This document shows positions 10,932-20,649 of a stretch of 64,000 nucleotides of DNA, piece by piece. Position 1 is the stretch's first letter; every line of letters starts with the position of its first letter. The position numbers and the translations under genes are program-made. Below the pieces are notes generated by a model. That model was not told where the DNA came from, searched no databases, and saw only the letters and a program-made list of their open reading frames with translations. This stretch comes from Meridianimarinicoccus sp. MJW13 (GTDB lineage Bacteria > Pseudomonadota > Alphaproteobacteria > Rhodobacterales > Rhodobacteraceae). The stretch spans positions 186,001-250,000 of the forward strand of contig NZ_JACNMU010000005.1 in the NCBI RefSeq assembly GCF_014901205.1. Reading direction: 5' to 3'.

Positions 10932-11195
10932 AAAGGGGGCGCTCCCGCCCTGTGTCGATGCAATGCATCTTCCCCGGTTGGGCCGCGCGCGGCGGCGCCG
11001 CGCGGTCGGTTCCGCACGGCACGCGATGCGCGGGGATGTCGATGGCGGATATTCCGCTCAGAGGCCCTAAGGGGCCCATGTGCCCCTGCGGCCCCTGCCC
11101 TGGGATCGTCACCGTGCCCCCGCCTCAAGGCCAAGCCGATCTGCGATCGGGCACCTGCGGCGCGCCCTGACCCAAGCTCAAAGAGGCTGCGACAT
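10932..11195 (+). repeat. dispersed structured intergenic element, copy A
   Basis: This fills most of the 333-bp gap after purF. It shares blocks with 18057-18325 (reverse strand). CTCCCGCCCT starts at 10942, CCGGTTGGGCC at 10974, GATGGCGG at 11041, GCCTCAAGGCCA at 11122, CCTGCGGCGCGCC at 11154 and GCGACAT at 11189. Hairpins with 3-nt loops include GATGC/GCATC (10957-10969), GCGCGGC/GCCGCGC (near 10988-11004), GCGGA/TCCGC (11045-11057) and CCGATC/GATCGG (near 11136-11150). No convincing ORF is present. It may be a structured RNA in the purF 3' region or a non-autonomous repeat. Confidence 0.8.
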
Positions 11196-11240
11196 GTGGT
11201 TGGTCTTGCGCTTGCCCGGCGGCGGGGGCAAATGGGGGGC

Positions 11241-11894
11241 ATGGAACACCACAGTGATCTCAAGCCGGTGCTGGTCACCGGCGCCTCGCGGGGGCTGGGC
11301 GCCGCCCTTGCCCTGGAACTGGCCAAGCGCGGTCATCATGTCATCGCCGTGGCCCGCACCGTGGGCGGGCTGGAAGAACTGGACGACAAGATCAAGGCCG
11401 CGGGCGGTGCGGCGACCCTGGCGCCGCTGGATGTGACCAATGACGGCGCCATGCAGCATCTGTGCCGGTCGATCCACGACCGCTGGGGCGGGTTGGACAT
11501 CTGGGTGCACACCGCCCTGCACGCCGCACCGCTGAGCCCGGCGCATTTCATCACCACCAAGGACTGGGACCGCAGTCTCGCCGTCAATGTCGACGCCACC
11601 CGCCGCCTGATCTGCTATGTCAGCCCGCTGCTGGGCGAGACCGGCAAGGCGCTGTTCTTCGACGATCCGCGGGCCGGACAAAAGTTCTTCGGAGCTTATG
11701 GCGCCACCAAGGCCGCACAAATGGCGCTGGCGCACTCCTGGGCGGCCGAAACCCCGAAGACCGGCCCGCAGGTGCGCATCGTGACGCCGCCGCCGCTGGC
11801 CACCGCGACCCGGGCCCGGTTCTTCCCCGGCGAGGATCGTGCAGGGCTCACGCCGCCCGCGCAGGCAGCCATGGATATCCTGGCTGAAATCTGA
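11241..11894 (+). CDS. short-chain dehydrogenase/reductase
   Basis: 217-aa Rossmann-fold oxidoreductase. The cofactor motif TGASRGLG is at the N-terminus and the catalytic YGATK (YxxxK) near residue 153. The DPRAG stretch precedes the Tyr where the Ser is usual, and I cannot place the Ser of the triad with certainty. It is slightly short for a classical SDR. Substrate unknown. The ATG at 11241 is preferred over one at 11196 because it fits the SDR N-terminus and has a GGGGGG tract just upstream. It follows purF across the repeat element. Confidence 0.85.
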   Translation: MEHHSDLKPVLVTGASRGLGAALALELAKRGHHVIAVARTVGGLEELDDKIKAAGGAATLAPLDVTNDGAMQHLCRSIHDRWGGLDIWVHTALHAAPLSPAHFITTKDWDRSLAVNVDATRRLICYVSPLLGETGKALFFDDPRAGQKFFGAYGATKAAQMALAHSWAAETPKTGPQVRIVTPPPLATATRARFFPGEDRAGLTPPAQAAMDILAEI

Positions 11895-12018
11895 GGCCGC
11901 GTGACCACGCCTGCGCCCGGTCGGACCGCCCCGAACGCGCGACGGCTTTACCCGGCAGCGGCCTTCCCCTAAGCACAGGGTGCGTTTCCCCGACGCGTCC
12001 GGTTTCTGGAGTCTTCGC

Positions 12019-12804
12019 ATGCGTATCCTTGTCACCAATGATGACGGCATCAACGCCCCTGGCCTGCAAGTGATGGAAGCCATCGCCGTCGAAATCGCCG
12101 GACCGCAGGGCGAGGTCTGGGTGGTGGCACCGGCGTTCGAGCAATCCGGGGTCGGACACAAGATTTCCTATACCCATCCCACGATGATCGCGCAGATGGG
12201 TCCGCGCCGCTTCGCCGCCGAAGGTTCGCCCGCCGATTGCGTGCTGGCGGGCATCTACGACGTGATGGCCGGGGCCGGGCCGGAACTGGTGCTGTCGGGC
12301 GTGAACCGGGGCAACAACGCGGGCGAGAACGTGCTGTATTCCGGCACCATCGGCGCCGCGATGGAGGCGGCTCTGCAAGGGCTGCCCGCCGTCGCCCTGT
12401 CGCAATTCTATGGCCCCGAGAACGCGGAACTGGACGATCCGTTCGACGCCGCCGCACAGCATGGCGCCGCCACCGTGCGCGCACTTCTGAACAACGGCCT
12501 GTGGGACGACGCGGCCTACCGGCTGTTCTACAACGTCAATTTCCCGCCCTTGCCCGCTGCCAGGGTCAAGGGGATGAAGGTCGCCGCACAGGGTTTCCGC
12601 CCCAACACAAGGTTCTCGGTCGAGCCGCACCAGGCCCCCTCGGGCCGCCGGTTCCTGTGGGCCAAAGGCGGACCGCAGGCGGTAGAAACCGGCGCGGGCA
12701 CCGATGTGTCGGCCAACATCGCGGGCCATATCTCGGTCACGCCGCTGCGCGCCGATCTGACCGCCCATGACACCCTGGGCGCGCTGAGGGATCGGCTGGA
12801 ATGA
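12019..12804 (+). CDS. surE: 5'/3'-nucleotidase SurE
   Basis: Stationary-phase survival nucleotidase, 261 aa. The metal-binding TNDDG motif is at residues 6-10 ([16 protein letters not shown]). [16 protein letters not shown] near residues 96-111 is the conserved active-site segment. The start at 12019 gives the canonical N-terminus. The stop overlaps pcm by ATGA, the standard surE-pcm arrangement. Confidence 0.95.
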   Translation: MRILVTNDDGINAPGLQVMEAIAVEIAGPQGEVWVVAPAFEQSGVGHKISYTHPTMIAQMGPRRFAAEGSPADCVLAGIYDVMAGAGPELVLSGVNRGNNAGENVLYSGTIGAAMEAALQGLPAVALSQFYGPENAELDDPFDAAAQHGAATVRALLNNGLWDDAAYRLFYNVNFPPLPAARVKGMKVAAQGFRPNTRFSVEPHQAPSGRRFLWAKGGPQAVETGAGTDVSANIAGHISVTPLRADLTAHDTLGALRDRLE

Positions 12805-13442
12805 CCGGCGCGGACGAGCGCATCCTGCAGTTCATCTACACCCTGCGCAGCAAGGGGGTAACCGATCCGCGCGTGCTGACCGCGATGGAGCGCACCGACC
12901 GTTCGGTCTTTTTGCGCGGCACCTTCGCCCATCGTGCCTATGAGGACATGCCGCTGCCGATCCCCTGCGGGCAGACGATCTCGCAGCCTTCGGTGGTGGC
13001 CGCCATGACCCAGGCGCTGAAGGTGGGCCCGCGCGATACGGTGCTGGAGATCGGCACCGGCTCGGGCTACCAGGCCGCCGTGCTGGCACGCATGGCGCGG
13101 CGGGTCTATACGGTCGAGCGGCATCGCCACCTGGCCGAGGCCGCCAAAGCCCGGTTTCGCGACCTTGATCTGTCCAATGTCACGGTGTTTGTCGGCGATG
13201 GATCGCACGGGCTTCCCGCGCAGGCGCCCTTTGACCGCATCCTGGTGACTGCGGCCGCCGAGGATCCTCCCGGCCCGCTCTTGGCGCAACTGCGCGAGGG
13301 CGGTATCATGGTGGTGCCCGTGGGGCAGTCCGACGCGGTGCAGACGCTGATCAAGGTGACCCGCACCCCCGAGGGTCTTGAGTACGACGAACTTGGCCCG
13401 GTGCGGTTCGTACCGCTGGTCGAAGGACTTGGTGAAGACTGA
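12801..13442 (+). CDS. pcm: protein-L-isoaspartate O-methyltransferase
   Basis: SAM-dependent repair of isoaspartyl residues in damaged proteins, 213 aa. SAM motif I is [15 protein letters not shown] near residues 76-90. The upstream [11 protein letters not shown] motif is characteristic of PCMT. Translationally coupled to surE (4-nt overlap) and followed by the NlpD-like gene after 42 nt. Confidence 0.94.
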   Translation: MTGADERILQFIYTLRSKGVTDPRVLTAMERTDRSVFLRGTFAHRAYEDMPLPIPCGQTISQPSVVAAMTQALKVGPRDTVLEIGTGSGYQAAVLARMARRVYTVERHRHLAEAAKARFRDLDLSNVTVFVGDGSHGLPAQAPFDRILVTAAAEDPPGPLLAQLREGGIMVVPVGQSDAVQTLIKVTRTPEGLEYDELGPVRFVPLVEGLGED

Positions 13443-13484
13443 ACGCGCCCGCACCAGAACGGGGCGGTTCCAGAGGATACGAGC

Positions 13485-14633
13485 ATGATCAAGGTCACCA
13501 CGGCCCGACACTTCACGCGATTGACCGCCACGCTGCTGCTGTGCGCGGGACTTGGCGCTTGCAGCACCCTGTCGGTGCCCGGCGCCGGCGACGTTCTGAA
13601 CAACGGTTCGGCCACGACGCCAACCGCGCCACGCCCGGCGCCCGATGCGCGCGGCGTCATCTCTTATCCCGGCTATCAGGTCGCCGTGGCCCGCAATGGC
13701 GACACGGTCGCCAGCATCGCCCAGCGTCTGGGGCTGGATGCCACGGCGCTGGCCCGCAAGAACGGCCTGCCCGAGACCGCCGAGCTTGATCCGGGCGAGA
13801 TCGTGATCCTGTCCAGCCGTGTGCCCGAAAGCGCATCTGGCAGCGTCGATGTGGCCACGCTGGCCGGTTCCGCGCTGGACCGGGCCGAGGGCAAACCGGC
13901 GGCGCAAAGTTCCTCGATCACCGCCGCCGGTCCGGAACCGCGCCGCCACACGGTGGTTGCGGGCGAAACCGCCTTCTCGATCGCCCGCAGCTACAATGTG
14001 TCGGCGCAGGCGCTGTCGGACTGGAACGGGCTGGATTCGAACCTGACGGTGCGCGTCGGGCAGATCCTGCTGATCCCGCCCGCCACCGGCCCGGCGCCGC
14101 AGCCTGAGGCCAATGCCGTGGCCACCCCCGGCAGCGGCAGCCCCACCCCGGTGCCGCCCAGTGCCGCGACCCCGCAGCCCGAAAAGGACCTGGCCCCGGT
14201 GGCCAGCGCCCCGATTGCCACCAGCAGTGTGGACAGCACCCCGGCCCCGGCAGCGCAGCAGCAGACCTCGGCCTCGGACACCGCCGCACTTCTGCAACCG
14301 GTGACCGGGCGGATCATCCGAGGCTATGCTCCGGGCAAGAACGAAGGGCTGGATTTCGGCACCGCCGCCGGCGCCTCGGTGCGGGCCGCCGATGCGGGCA
14401 CCGTGGCCGCCATCACCCGCGACACCGACGAGGTGCCGATCCTGGTGTTGCGCCACGACAGCAACCTGCTGACGGTCTATGCCAATGTCGATGACATCGT
14501 GGTGGAAAAGGGCACCCGCGTGACCCGCGGCCAGAAGATCGCCAAGGTCCGCGACGGCGACCAGCCCTTCCTGCATTTCGAGGTGCGCAAGGGCTTCGAA
14601 AGCGTCGATCCGGTGCCGTATCTGTCCAATTGA
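13485..14633 (+). CDS. nlpD: NlpD-like LysM/M23 lipoprotein
   Basis: 382-aa outer-membrane-type lipoprotein: an N-terminal signal with lipobox LGAC (Cys near residue 26), LysM domain 1 (about 65-107), LysM domain 2 (about 149-194), a Pro/Ala-rich linker (about 198-265) and a C-terminal M23 (LytM) domain. Two M23 zinc ligands are missing: the H-x-G-x-D site reads NEGLD and the HLHFE site reads FLHFE. It is therefore probably a non-catalytic activator of cell-wall amidases, as E. coli NlpD is. The position after surE-pcm matches the conserved cluster. GAGGA lies just upstream of the ATG. Confidence 0.85.
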   Translation: MIKVTTARHFTRLTATLLLCAGLGACSTLSVPGAGDVLNNGSATTPTAPRPAPDARGVISYPGYQVAVARNGDTVASIAQRLGLDATALARKNGLPETAELDPGEIVILSSRVPESASGSVDVATLAGSALDRAEGKPAAQSSSITAAGPEPRRHTVVAGETAFSIARSYNVSAQALSDWNGLDSNLTVRVGQILLIPPATGPAPQPEANAVATPGSGSPTPVPPSAATPQPEKDLAPVASAPIATSSVDSTPAPAAQQQTSASDTAALLQPVTGRIIRGYAPGKNEGLDFGTAAGASVRAADAGTVAAITRDTDEVPILVLRHDSNLLTVYANVDDIVVEKGTRVTRGQKIAKVRDGDQPFLHFEVRKGFESVDPVPYLSN

Positions 14634-14766
14634 GTCCTCGCGGCGCCGGGCAGGTGCCGCGCCAGAGGCACGCCGACGCAGCACCATGGGACAGTTGACG
14701 GCTGCTCCCGGTTTCAGCCAGTGCGCGAACCTGCGACTGCGTTTCATTCTAAGGTGATGTTTTTAT

Positions 14767-14795
14767 TTGACATTTCCAAAACGCCGCGAGATACA
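14767..14795 (+). promoter_or_regulatory. likely sigma-70 promoter of mntP
   Basis: Perfect -35 TTGACA (14767-14772), 17-nt spacer and -10-like GATACA (14790-14795). The predicted start site near 14802 coincides with the 5' edge of the riboswitch, which strengthens both calls. The stretch 14634-14766 upstream shows nothing I can identify. Confidence 0.5.
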
Positions 14796-14799
14796 GCGC

Positions 14800-14945
14800 G
14801 CATCGGGGAGTAGCGTCCGCCACCACGGCGGAGGCGCGTCAACATGCTCGCGGAGAGACCGCGTGGCGCGCCTGATCCATGGGATTTCGCGAGACTGTGG
14901 CGTAATGGCTCTGCGGGCGGAGTCCATCCAACGCCCGGATCAGCC
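14800..14945 (+). promoter_or_regulatory. manganese riboswitch (yybP-ykoY type)
   Basis: The leader of mntP contains the conserved GGGGAGTAGC (14805-14814) and GTCAACATGCTCG (14838-14850), separated by a CCGCC/GGCGG hairpin. These are hallmark sequences of the Mn2+-sensing yybP-ykoY aptamer that controls mntP in E. coli. The 3' boundary and the expression platform between 14930 and the ribosome site near 14950 are approximate. Expected effect is Mn2+-induced expression of the efflux pump. Confidence 0.8.
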
Positions 14946-14960
14946 CCGAGGAACCGTTAC

Positions 14961-15521
14961 ATGTCCCCGACTGCCATCGGCGTGCTTGCCGTCTCTATGT
15001 CCATGGATGCTTTCGTCGCTTCGCTGGGACAGGGCACATCCGAGCCGCGTCCCAGTTTCGCAATGACCCTGCGGACCGGGGTGATCTTCGGCCTGGTCGA
15101 GGCGCTCACCCCGCTGATCGGCTGGGCGGCAGGCATGGCGGCAGCCCGGCACATCGCTGTGATCGATCACTGGATCGCCTTCCTCCTGCTGGCCGGGGTC
15201 GGCGCGCATATGGCGCTGCAAGCCTGGCGCGACACCGAACACACCCCGCGAATCCGGTCCGTCTGGGCGACGGTGGTGACCGCGATGGGCACCTCGGTCG
15301 ACGCGATGGCGGTCGGGGTCTCGCTCTCGTTTCTGCAGGTGAACATCCTTTGGATCGCCCTCGCGATCGGCGCGACCACCATGGTGATGAGTTCGACGGG
15401 GGTGCTTCTAGGCCGGTTGATCTGCGCGCGGTTCGGACGCATCGCCGAAACCCTGGGCGGGGTCGCCCTTGTTGCTATCGGCACGACGATCCTGTGGCAG
15501 CATCTGTCCGGCGCGGCCTGA
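14961..15521 (+). CDS. mntP: manganese efflux pump MntP
   Basis: 186-aa membrane protein of the MntP family, six predicted helices in two homologous halves. The [14 protein letters not shown] and [15 protein letters not shown] segments carry the conserved Asp residues of each half. It exports Mn2+ to avoid toxicity. The start at 14961 has GAGGA about 9 nt upstream; the open frame continues upstream but runs through the riboswitch. The 3' end overlaps the convergent DUF815 gene by 47 bp. Confidence 0.92.
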   Translation: MSPTAIGVLAVSMSMDAFVASLGQGTSEPRPSFAMTLRTGVIFGLVEALTPLIGWAAGMAAARHIAVIDHWIAFLLLAGVGAHMALQAWRDTEHTPRIRSVWATVVTAMGTSVDAMAVGVSLSFLQVNILWIALAIGATTMVMSSTGVLLGRLICARFGRIAETLGGVALVAIGTTILWQHLSGAA

Positions 15522-16374
15522 GCCGTCGCCCGCAGGTCAGCGCCACGCCCTTGCGACCCGCCAGATCGGTGACGAATTGCCAGGCCACCCGGCCCGAGCG
15601 CGCGCCGCGCGTGGCTTGCCATTCGATGGCCTCGGCCCGCAGCGTGTCGTCGTCGATAGCAATGCCAAAAGCATCGCAATAGCCCCGGATCATGGACAGG
15701 TATTCGTCCTGGCTGCACGGGTGGAACCCCAGCCACAGGCCGAAGCGATCAGACAGCGAGACCTTTTCCTCGGTAGCCTCGCTGGGATTGATCGCCGACG
15801 AGCGTTCGTTCTCGATCATGTCGCGCGGCATCAGGTGGCGCCGGTTCGAGGTGGCATAGAACACCACGTTCGACGGCCGCCCCTCGATCCCGCCATCCAG
15901 CACCGCTTTCAGGCTCTTGTAATGCTCGTCATCATGGCTGAACGACAGGTCATCGCAGAACAGCACGAAGCGCGCGTCCGAGCCGCGCAGGATCGCCATA
16001 AGACGGGTGATGCTGGGCAGATCCTCGCGCTGGACCTCGACGATCTTCAGGTCATGGCCCTGGGTGCGCACCTCGGCATGGACCGCCTTGACCAGCGAGG
16101 ATTTCCCCATCCCCCGCGCGCCCCAGAGCAGCGCGTTGTTGGCGGGCAGGCCGCGGGCGAATTGCAGGGTGTTGGCCAGCAGGGTGTCGCGCGACCGGTC
16201 GATGCCCTGCAGCAGCGGCAGCGCCACGCGGGCGACCTTGGCGACCGGCACCAGCCGGTCTGGCGCCACGTGCCAGACGAAAGCCTCGGCGGACAGGTCG
16301 GGCACAGCCCCCGGCGGCGGGCTCATCCGCTCCAGCGCGGCGGCGATGCGGGTCAGCGCGGCCTTCTTGCTCAT
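15475..16374 (-). CDS. DUF815-family AAA ATPase
   Basis: 299-aa P-loop ATPase of the DUF815 family, function unknown. Walker A is GARGMGKSS near residues 84-92 and Walker [11 protein letters not shown] near 137-146, with [16 protein letters not shown] further on. The start overlaps the tatC stop by ATGA, so it is translated with the Tat genes. The last 16 codons overlap the 3' end of mntP on the other strand. Confidence 0.85.
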   Translation of the reverse strand: MSKKAALTRIAAALERMSPPPGAVPDLSAEAFVWHVAPDRLVPVAKVARVALPLLQGIDRSRDTLLANTLQFARGLPANNALLWGARGMGKSSLVKAVHAEVRTQGHDLKIVEVQREDLPSITRLMAILRGSDARFVLFCDDLSFSHDDEHYKSLKAVLDGGIEGRPSNVVFYATSNRRHLMPRDMIENERSSAINPSEATEEKVSLSDRFGLWLGFHPCSQDEYLSMIRGYCDAFGIAIDDDTLRAEAIEWQATRGARSGRVAWQFVTDLAGRKGVALTCGRRLRPRRTDAATGSSCR

Positions 16375-17261
16375 GACCGCGCGCCGTCTTCCGGGGCTGC
16401 GTCGGCGTCGTCCTCGTCGTCCCACAGGCCCTGCGCCCGCAAGTCCGCCTCGCGGCGTTTCTCGACGTGTTTGACCAGTTGGATCGAGATCTCGTACAGC
16501 CCGTAGACCACCGTGAACAGGATCACCTGGGTGATGACATCGGGCGGCGTGACCAAGGCTGCCAGCACCAGGATGCCCACAACCGCGTATTTGCGCATGT
16601 CCTTCAGGCCGCGCGCCGAAACCAGCCCGGCCTTGCCCATCAGTGTCAACAGCACCGGCAGTTGGAAGCACAGGCCGAAGGCGAAGATGAACTTCAGCGA
16701 CAGGTCGAGGCTTTCACGCACCGAGCCCAGGAAGACGGTCTTCAGTTCTTCGTTCGGGTCGGGCGCCGAGAAATCGCCCTGACCCGCCACCAGATTGGCC
16801 AGCGCCGGAATGGCGTCGGAAAACCCGATGAAGAAGTTCATCGCCAGCGGGGTGACCACGTAATGGGCAAAGGCCGCGCCCAGCAGGAACAGCACCGGCG
16901 AGGCGATCATGAACGGCAGGAAGGCGTCCTTTTCGGACCGGTACAGCCCCGGTGCCACGAATCGCCACAGCTGGTGGGCGATGACCGGGAACGACAGGGC
17001 AAAGCCGCCGATCAGCGAGATCCGGATCAAGACAAAGAACTTTTCCTGCGGCGCGGTAAAGATCAGCCGGGGATCCTCGCCTCGGGCGCGCAGCACATCG
17101 GCGATGGGTTCGGACAGGAATTCAAGCAGCGGCTCTGCCACGATGAAGCACAGGACCATGCCCACGAGAAACGCGATGACCGAGCGGATCAGCCGTGTGC
17201 GCAGCTCCGCAAGATGTTCGATCAGCGGGGCCGAGGTGTCTTCGATCTGGTCGTCTGTCAT
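16371..17261 (-). CDS. tatC: Sec-independent translocase subunit TatC
   Basis: 296-aa six-helix membrane protein that recognises twin-arginine signal peptides with TatB. The N-terminal [15 protein letters not shown] motif, the cytoplasmic [10 protein letters not shown] segment and VTPPDVITQ in the C-terminal half are family signatures. A moderately long acidic C-terminal tail follows. Overlaps tatB upstream and the DUF815 gene downstream by 4 nt each. Confidence 0.96.
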   Translation of the reverse strand: MTDDQIEDTSAPLIEHLAELRTRLIRSVIAFLVGMVLCFIVAEPLLEFLSEPIADVLRARGEDPRLIFTAPQEKFFVLIRISLIGGFALSFPVIAHQLWRFVAPGLYRSEKDAFLPFMIASPVLFLLGAAFAHYVVTPLAMNFFIGFSDAIPALANLVAGQGDFSAPDPNEELKTVFLGSVRESLDLSLKFIFAFGLCFQLPVLLTLMGKAGLVSARGLKDMRKYAVVGILVLAALVTPPDVITQVILFTVVYGLYEISIQLVKHVEKRREADLRAQGLWDDEDDADAAPEDGARS

Positions 17262-17689
17262 GCGGGTTTGGTGTCCGTCGTCTCATCGGCCGCAGCAACC
17301 GCAGGCGTTTCTTCGGGGGGGGTCGCAGTGTCCGCGGGCGGCGTCTTGGGCGTTCCGGTCGCGGCGGGCTTCTTCGCGCCAGACGACTTTGCGGCCGGCG
17401 TGTCCGCCAACGGGTCGTCGGGAAGCTCCAGATCCTTGGCCGCCTTGTTGATCGCGTCCAATCCGAATTGCTTGGGGTTGGTCGCGGCCTTCAGGCTGGT
17501 CTGGATATCCTTGACCCCGGCCTGATCGGCAGCGTCATCCATCGCGCGGGAAAACTCGCGCGCCATGGCCTTGGCCTTGCCGGTGAATTCGCCCATGCGG
17601 CGGAACAGGATCGGCAGATCCTTGGGCCCCACCACGATCAGCGCCACGATCCCGACAACCAATAGCTCGGTCCAGCCGATGTCAAACAT
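17258..17689 (-). CDS. tatB: Sec-independent translocase subunit TatB
   Basis: 143 aa. N-terminal membrane helix [20 protein letters not shown], the GPKDLP hinge, an amphipathic helix (about residues 25-90) and a long Ala/Thr/Pro-rich tail. It forms the receptor complex with TatC. The stop overlaps the tatC start by ATGA. Confidence 0.94.
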   Translation of the reverse strand: MFDIGWTELLVVGIVALIVVGPKDLPILFRRMGEFTGKAKAMAREFSRAMDDAADQAGVKDIQTSLKAATNPKQFGLDAINKAAKDLELPDDPLADTPAAKSSGAKKPAATGTPKTPPADTATPPEETPAVAAADETTDTKPA

Positions 17690-17720
17690 GCGTCACACGT
17701 CCCGCTCGGGCCACCGGCCC

Positions 17721-17936
17721 TCAGACCTTGTCTTTTTCCGTCTCGGGGGTGATGTCGCGGGCCACGGTGTCATCCGCGTTCTCGATCTCTTCCGAGCCAT
17801 CTTTCACGCCGCGCTTGAAGGCGGTGATGCCCTTGCCGACTTCGCCCATCAGGGACGAGATCTTGCCGCGTCCGAACAGGACCAGTACCACGACGGCAAT
17901 CAGCAGCAGGCCGGGCAGGCCGATATTGTTCAGCAT
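17721..17936 (-). CDS. tatA: Sec-independent translocase subunit TatA
   Basis: 71-aa pore-forming Tat subunit. One N-terminal membrane helix, the FGRGKIS hinge and a short amphipathic helix ([16 protein letters not shown]), then an acidic tail. A GGGAG ribosome site lies upstream of the ATG. It is the first gene of tatA-tatB-tatC-DUF815; its promoter probably lies in the AT-richer 17950-18020 stretch, where I could not fix the boxes. Confidence 0.94.
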   Translation of the reverse strand: MLNNIGLPGLLLIAVVVLVLFGRGKISSLMGEVGKGITAFKRGVKDGSEEIENADDTVARDITPETEKDKV

Positions 17937-18011
17937 TTGTCAGTCTCCCTTGGCACCCGGTCGTTTCGGGCGCCCTTCTTGTGATGGATCGTGTCTAAAT
18001 AAGATAAGCAC

Positions 18012-18050
18012 GGGATCAAAGCCCCAAAACCCCCCGCAAGGGCTTTTCCC
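18012..18050 (-). terminator. hairpin between ABC gene/repeat B and tatA
   Basis: GGGATCAAAGCCC (18012-18024) and GGGCTTTTCCC (18040-18050) can pair as an interrupted stem. On the leftward strand it would follow repeat copy B and precede the tatA promoter. The uridine run is poor, so termination is only plausible. Confidence 0.4.
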
Positions 18051-18056
18051 ATCACG

Positions 18057-18325
18057 ATGTCGCAGGGCGCGGACGGCAGAGCCGGGTCAAGGCGCGCCGC
18101 AGGCGCCCGCGCAACGCGCGGCCTGGCCTTGAGGCGGCTCTGGCGGCCCTCACCCTTGAACCGGCGCTTTCAGGGCAGACTTGGCCCTGAAACGCCTCTC
18201 AGCACTGTCATGACAGCCGCCATCCAAGGCCACCCCCTGCCCCGGATCACGCCCGCGCGGCGCAGCCGCGCCGGGCCCAACCGGCGCCCCGGCTGTGCCG
18301 GGGCAGAGGGCGGGAGCCCCCCTTT
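18057..18325 (-). repeat. dispersed structured intergenic element, copy B
   Basis: This fills most of the 393-bp gap between tatA and the ABC gene. Read on the minus strand, its blocks start at 18316 (CTCCCGCCCT), 18284 (CCGGTTGGGCC), 18224 (GATGGCGG), 18135 (GCCTCAAGGCCA), 18103 (CCTGCGGCGCGCC) and 18063 (GCGACAT). The order is that of copy A and the spacing is nearly the same. Hairpins: GCCCCGGC/GCCGGGGC (18286-18304), GCGCGGC/GCCGCGC, CCGCGC/GCGCGG, a 13-bp stem with one bulge (18163-18176 with 18184-18196) and an outer stem CAGAGCCG/CGGCTCTG (18077-18142). It begins 4 nt after the ABC gene stop. Confidence 0.8.
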
Positions 18326-18329
18326 CGGG

Positions 18330-19421
<1,092 letters not shown>

Positions 19422-19537
19422 GGATGCGAAATCCGATCAAAACCCTCAAGAGCCCTTCGGCTAGCACCCCGCCTTCCCCTTCGCAACCCCGCCGCATTGC
19501 CGCGCCGCGGGGCTGTTTCAGGGACGCGAGGCCGCCG

Positions 19538-20317
19538 TCAGATGGTGGCGTTGATTGCGCCGCCGTCCAGCACGATGTTCTGGCCGACGATGAACCCGGA
19601 ATGCTGCGAGCACAGGAAGGCGCACATGGCGCCGAATTCACCGGCGGTGCCATACCTGCGCGCCGGGATGGTCGCCTCGCGTTTCTTGCGGGCGGCCTCC
19701 ATGTCGATGCCTTCGGCCTTGCTGACCCCGCTGTCCAGCGATTGCGCGCGGTCGGTGGCGTGGATGCCCGGCAGCATGTTGTTGATCGTCACCCCGTGCT
19801 GGGCGACCTGCCGCGCGGTGCCCGCCACGAATCCGGTCAGCCCGGCGCGCGCGGTGTTGGACAGGCCCAGCTGCGGGATCGGCGCCTTGACCGAACCGGA
19901 GGTGATGTTGACCACCCGGCCCCAGCCCCGATCGATCATGCCCGGCAGGGCGGCTTGCATCAGTGCGATGGGCGCCAGCATGTTGGCATCCACGGCGGCA
20001 ATGAAATCATCGCGGGTCCAGTCCGACCACAGGCCCGGCGGCGGCCCCCCGGCATTGGTCACAAGGATGTCAATCTGCCCGGCCGCGTCCAGAACCTCGG
20101 CGCGGCCCGCTTCGTCGGTGATGTCGGCGGCCACCGCGATGACCTCGACGCCATGGGCCGCGCGGATCGCCGCTGCCGTGGCCTCCAGCGCTTCGGCGCC
20201 GCGCGCGTTCAGCACCAGGTTCACGCCGGCCGCGGCCAGCGCCTCGGCACAGCCGCGCCCCAGCCCTTTCGAGCTTGCCGTGACCAGTGCCCGTTTGCCC
20301 GCAATTCCCAGATCCAT
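19538..20317 (-). CDS. SDR family oxidoreductase lacking the catalytic Tyr/Lys
   Basis: 259-aa Rossmann protein. The cofactor motif TASSKGLGRG, NAG (VTNAGGPPPG) and the C-terminal GQNIVLDGG are present. At the place of the usual YxxxK the sequence reads SNTAR, so both Tyr and Lys are replaced. Similar Tyr-less proteins form a known SDR subgroup annotated as 3-oxoacyl-ACP reductase-like, but chemistry is uncertain. The start at 20317 is chosen because AAGGAG lies 9 nt upstream; an earlier in-frame ATG at 20335 has no such site. Confidence 0.85.
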   Translation of the reverse strand: MDLGIAGKRALVTASSKGLGRGCAEALAAAGVNLVLNARGAEALEATAAAIRAAHGVEVIAVAADITDEAGRAEVLDAAGQIDILVTNAGGPPPGLWSDWTRDDFIAAVDANMLAPIALMQAALPGMIDRGWGRVVNITSGSVKAPIPQLGLSNTARAGLTGFVAGTARQVAQHGVTINNMLPGIHATDRAQSLDSGVSKAEGIDMEAARKKREATIPARRYGTAGEFGAMCAFLCSQHSGFIVGQNIVLDGGAINATI

Positions 20318-20475
20318 GGTGTCGCACTCCTTCATGATGTCGCCCTACAGGTAGCAGCCCTGCGCAGCGGTGCAACACACAGCTGACCCCGATTGCCCCG
20401 GGCAGGGGTAGCCACCGCCCCCAAATCGGTGGCGGGCAGGACAACGACAAGGATGGCGTGGCCTTCCGGGACTGA

Positions 20476-20637
20476 AGTCTGCGGACCCGCGGCTTTCTTG
20501 GGCTGGATCAAACCTATTCCAATCCCCGCACCCGCAATCTGTTCGGCGGCGGATCGACGGCGGTGCCCCTGCCCGGTGCCGGTCTAGGTCTGTTGACGGC
20601 GCTTGGGCTGCTGGGTTGGCGCGGGCGGCGGCGGCGG
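20476..20637 (+). pseudogene. possible remnant of a VPLPA-CTERM surface protein
   Basis: Within the 332-bp gap 20318-20649, one forward frame encodes GGGSTAVPLPGAG, then a hydrophobic LGLLTALGLLGW and a basic RGRRRR cluster (from 20563). This is the layout of the VPLPA-CTERM exosortase sorting signal common in Rhodobacterales. No start codon or ribosome site is visible, an in-frame TGA sits at 20473-20475, and there is no stop right after the basic cluster, so it looks like a decayed 3' end. The rest of the gap shows nothing else. Confidence 0.4.
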
Positions 20638-20649
20638 CAACAACCGCCG

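Noticed and set aside
12528-14747. 739-aa reverse frame over surE-pcm-nlpD
   Set aside because: Antisense to three well-supported genes; composition is typical of GC-rich shadow frames.
17313-17320. Poly-G run in tatB as a contingency locus
   Set aside because: Short, within a low-complexity tail, with no sign of phase-variable function in Tat.
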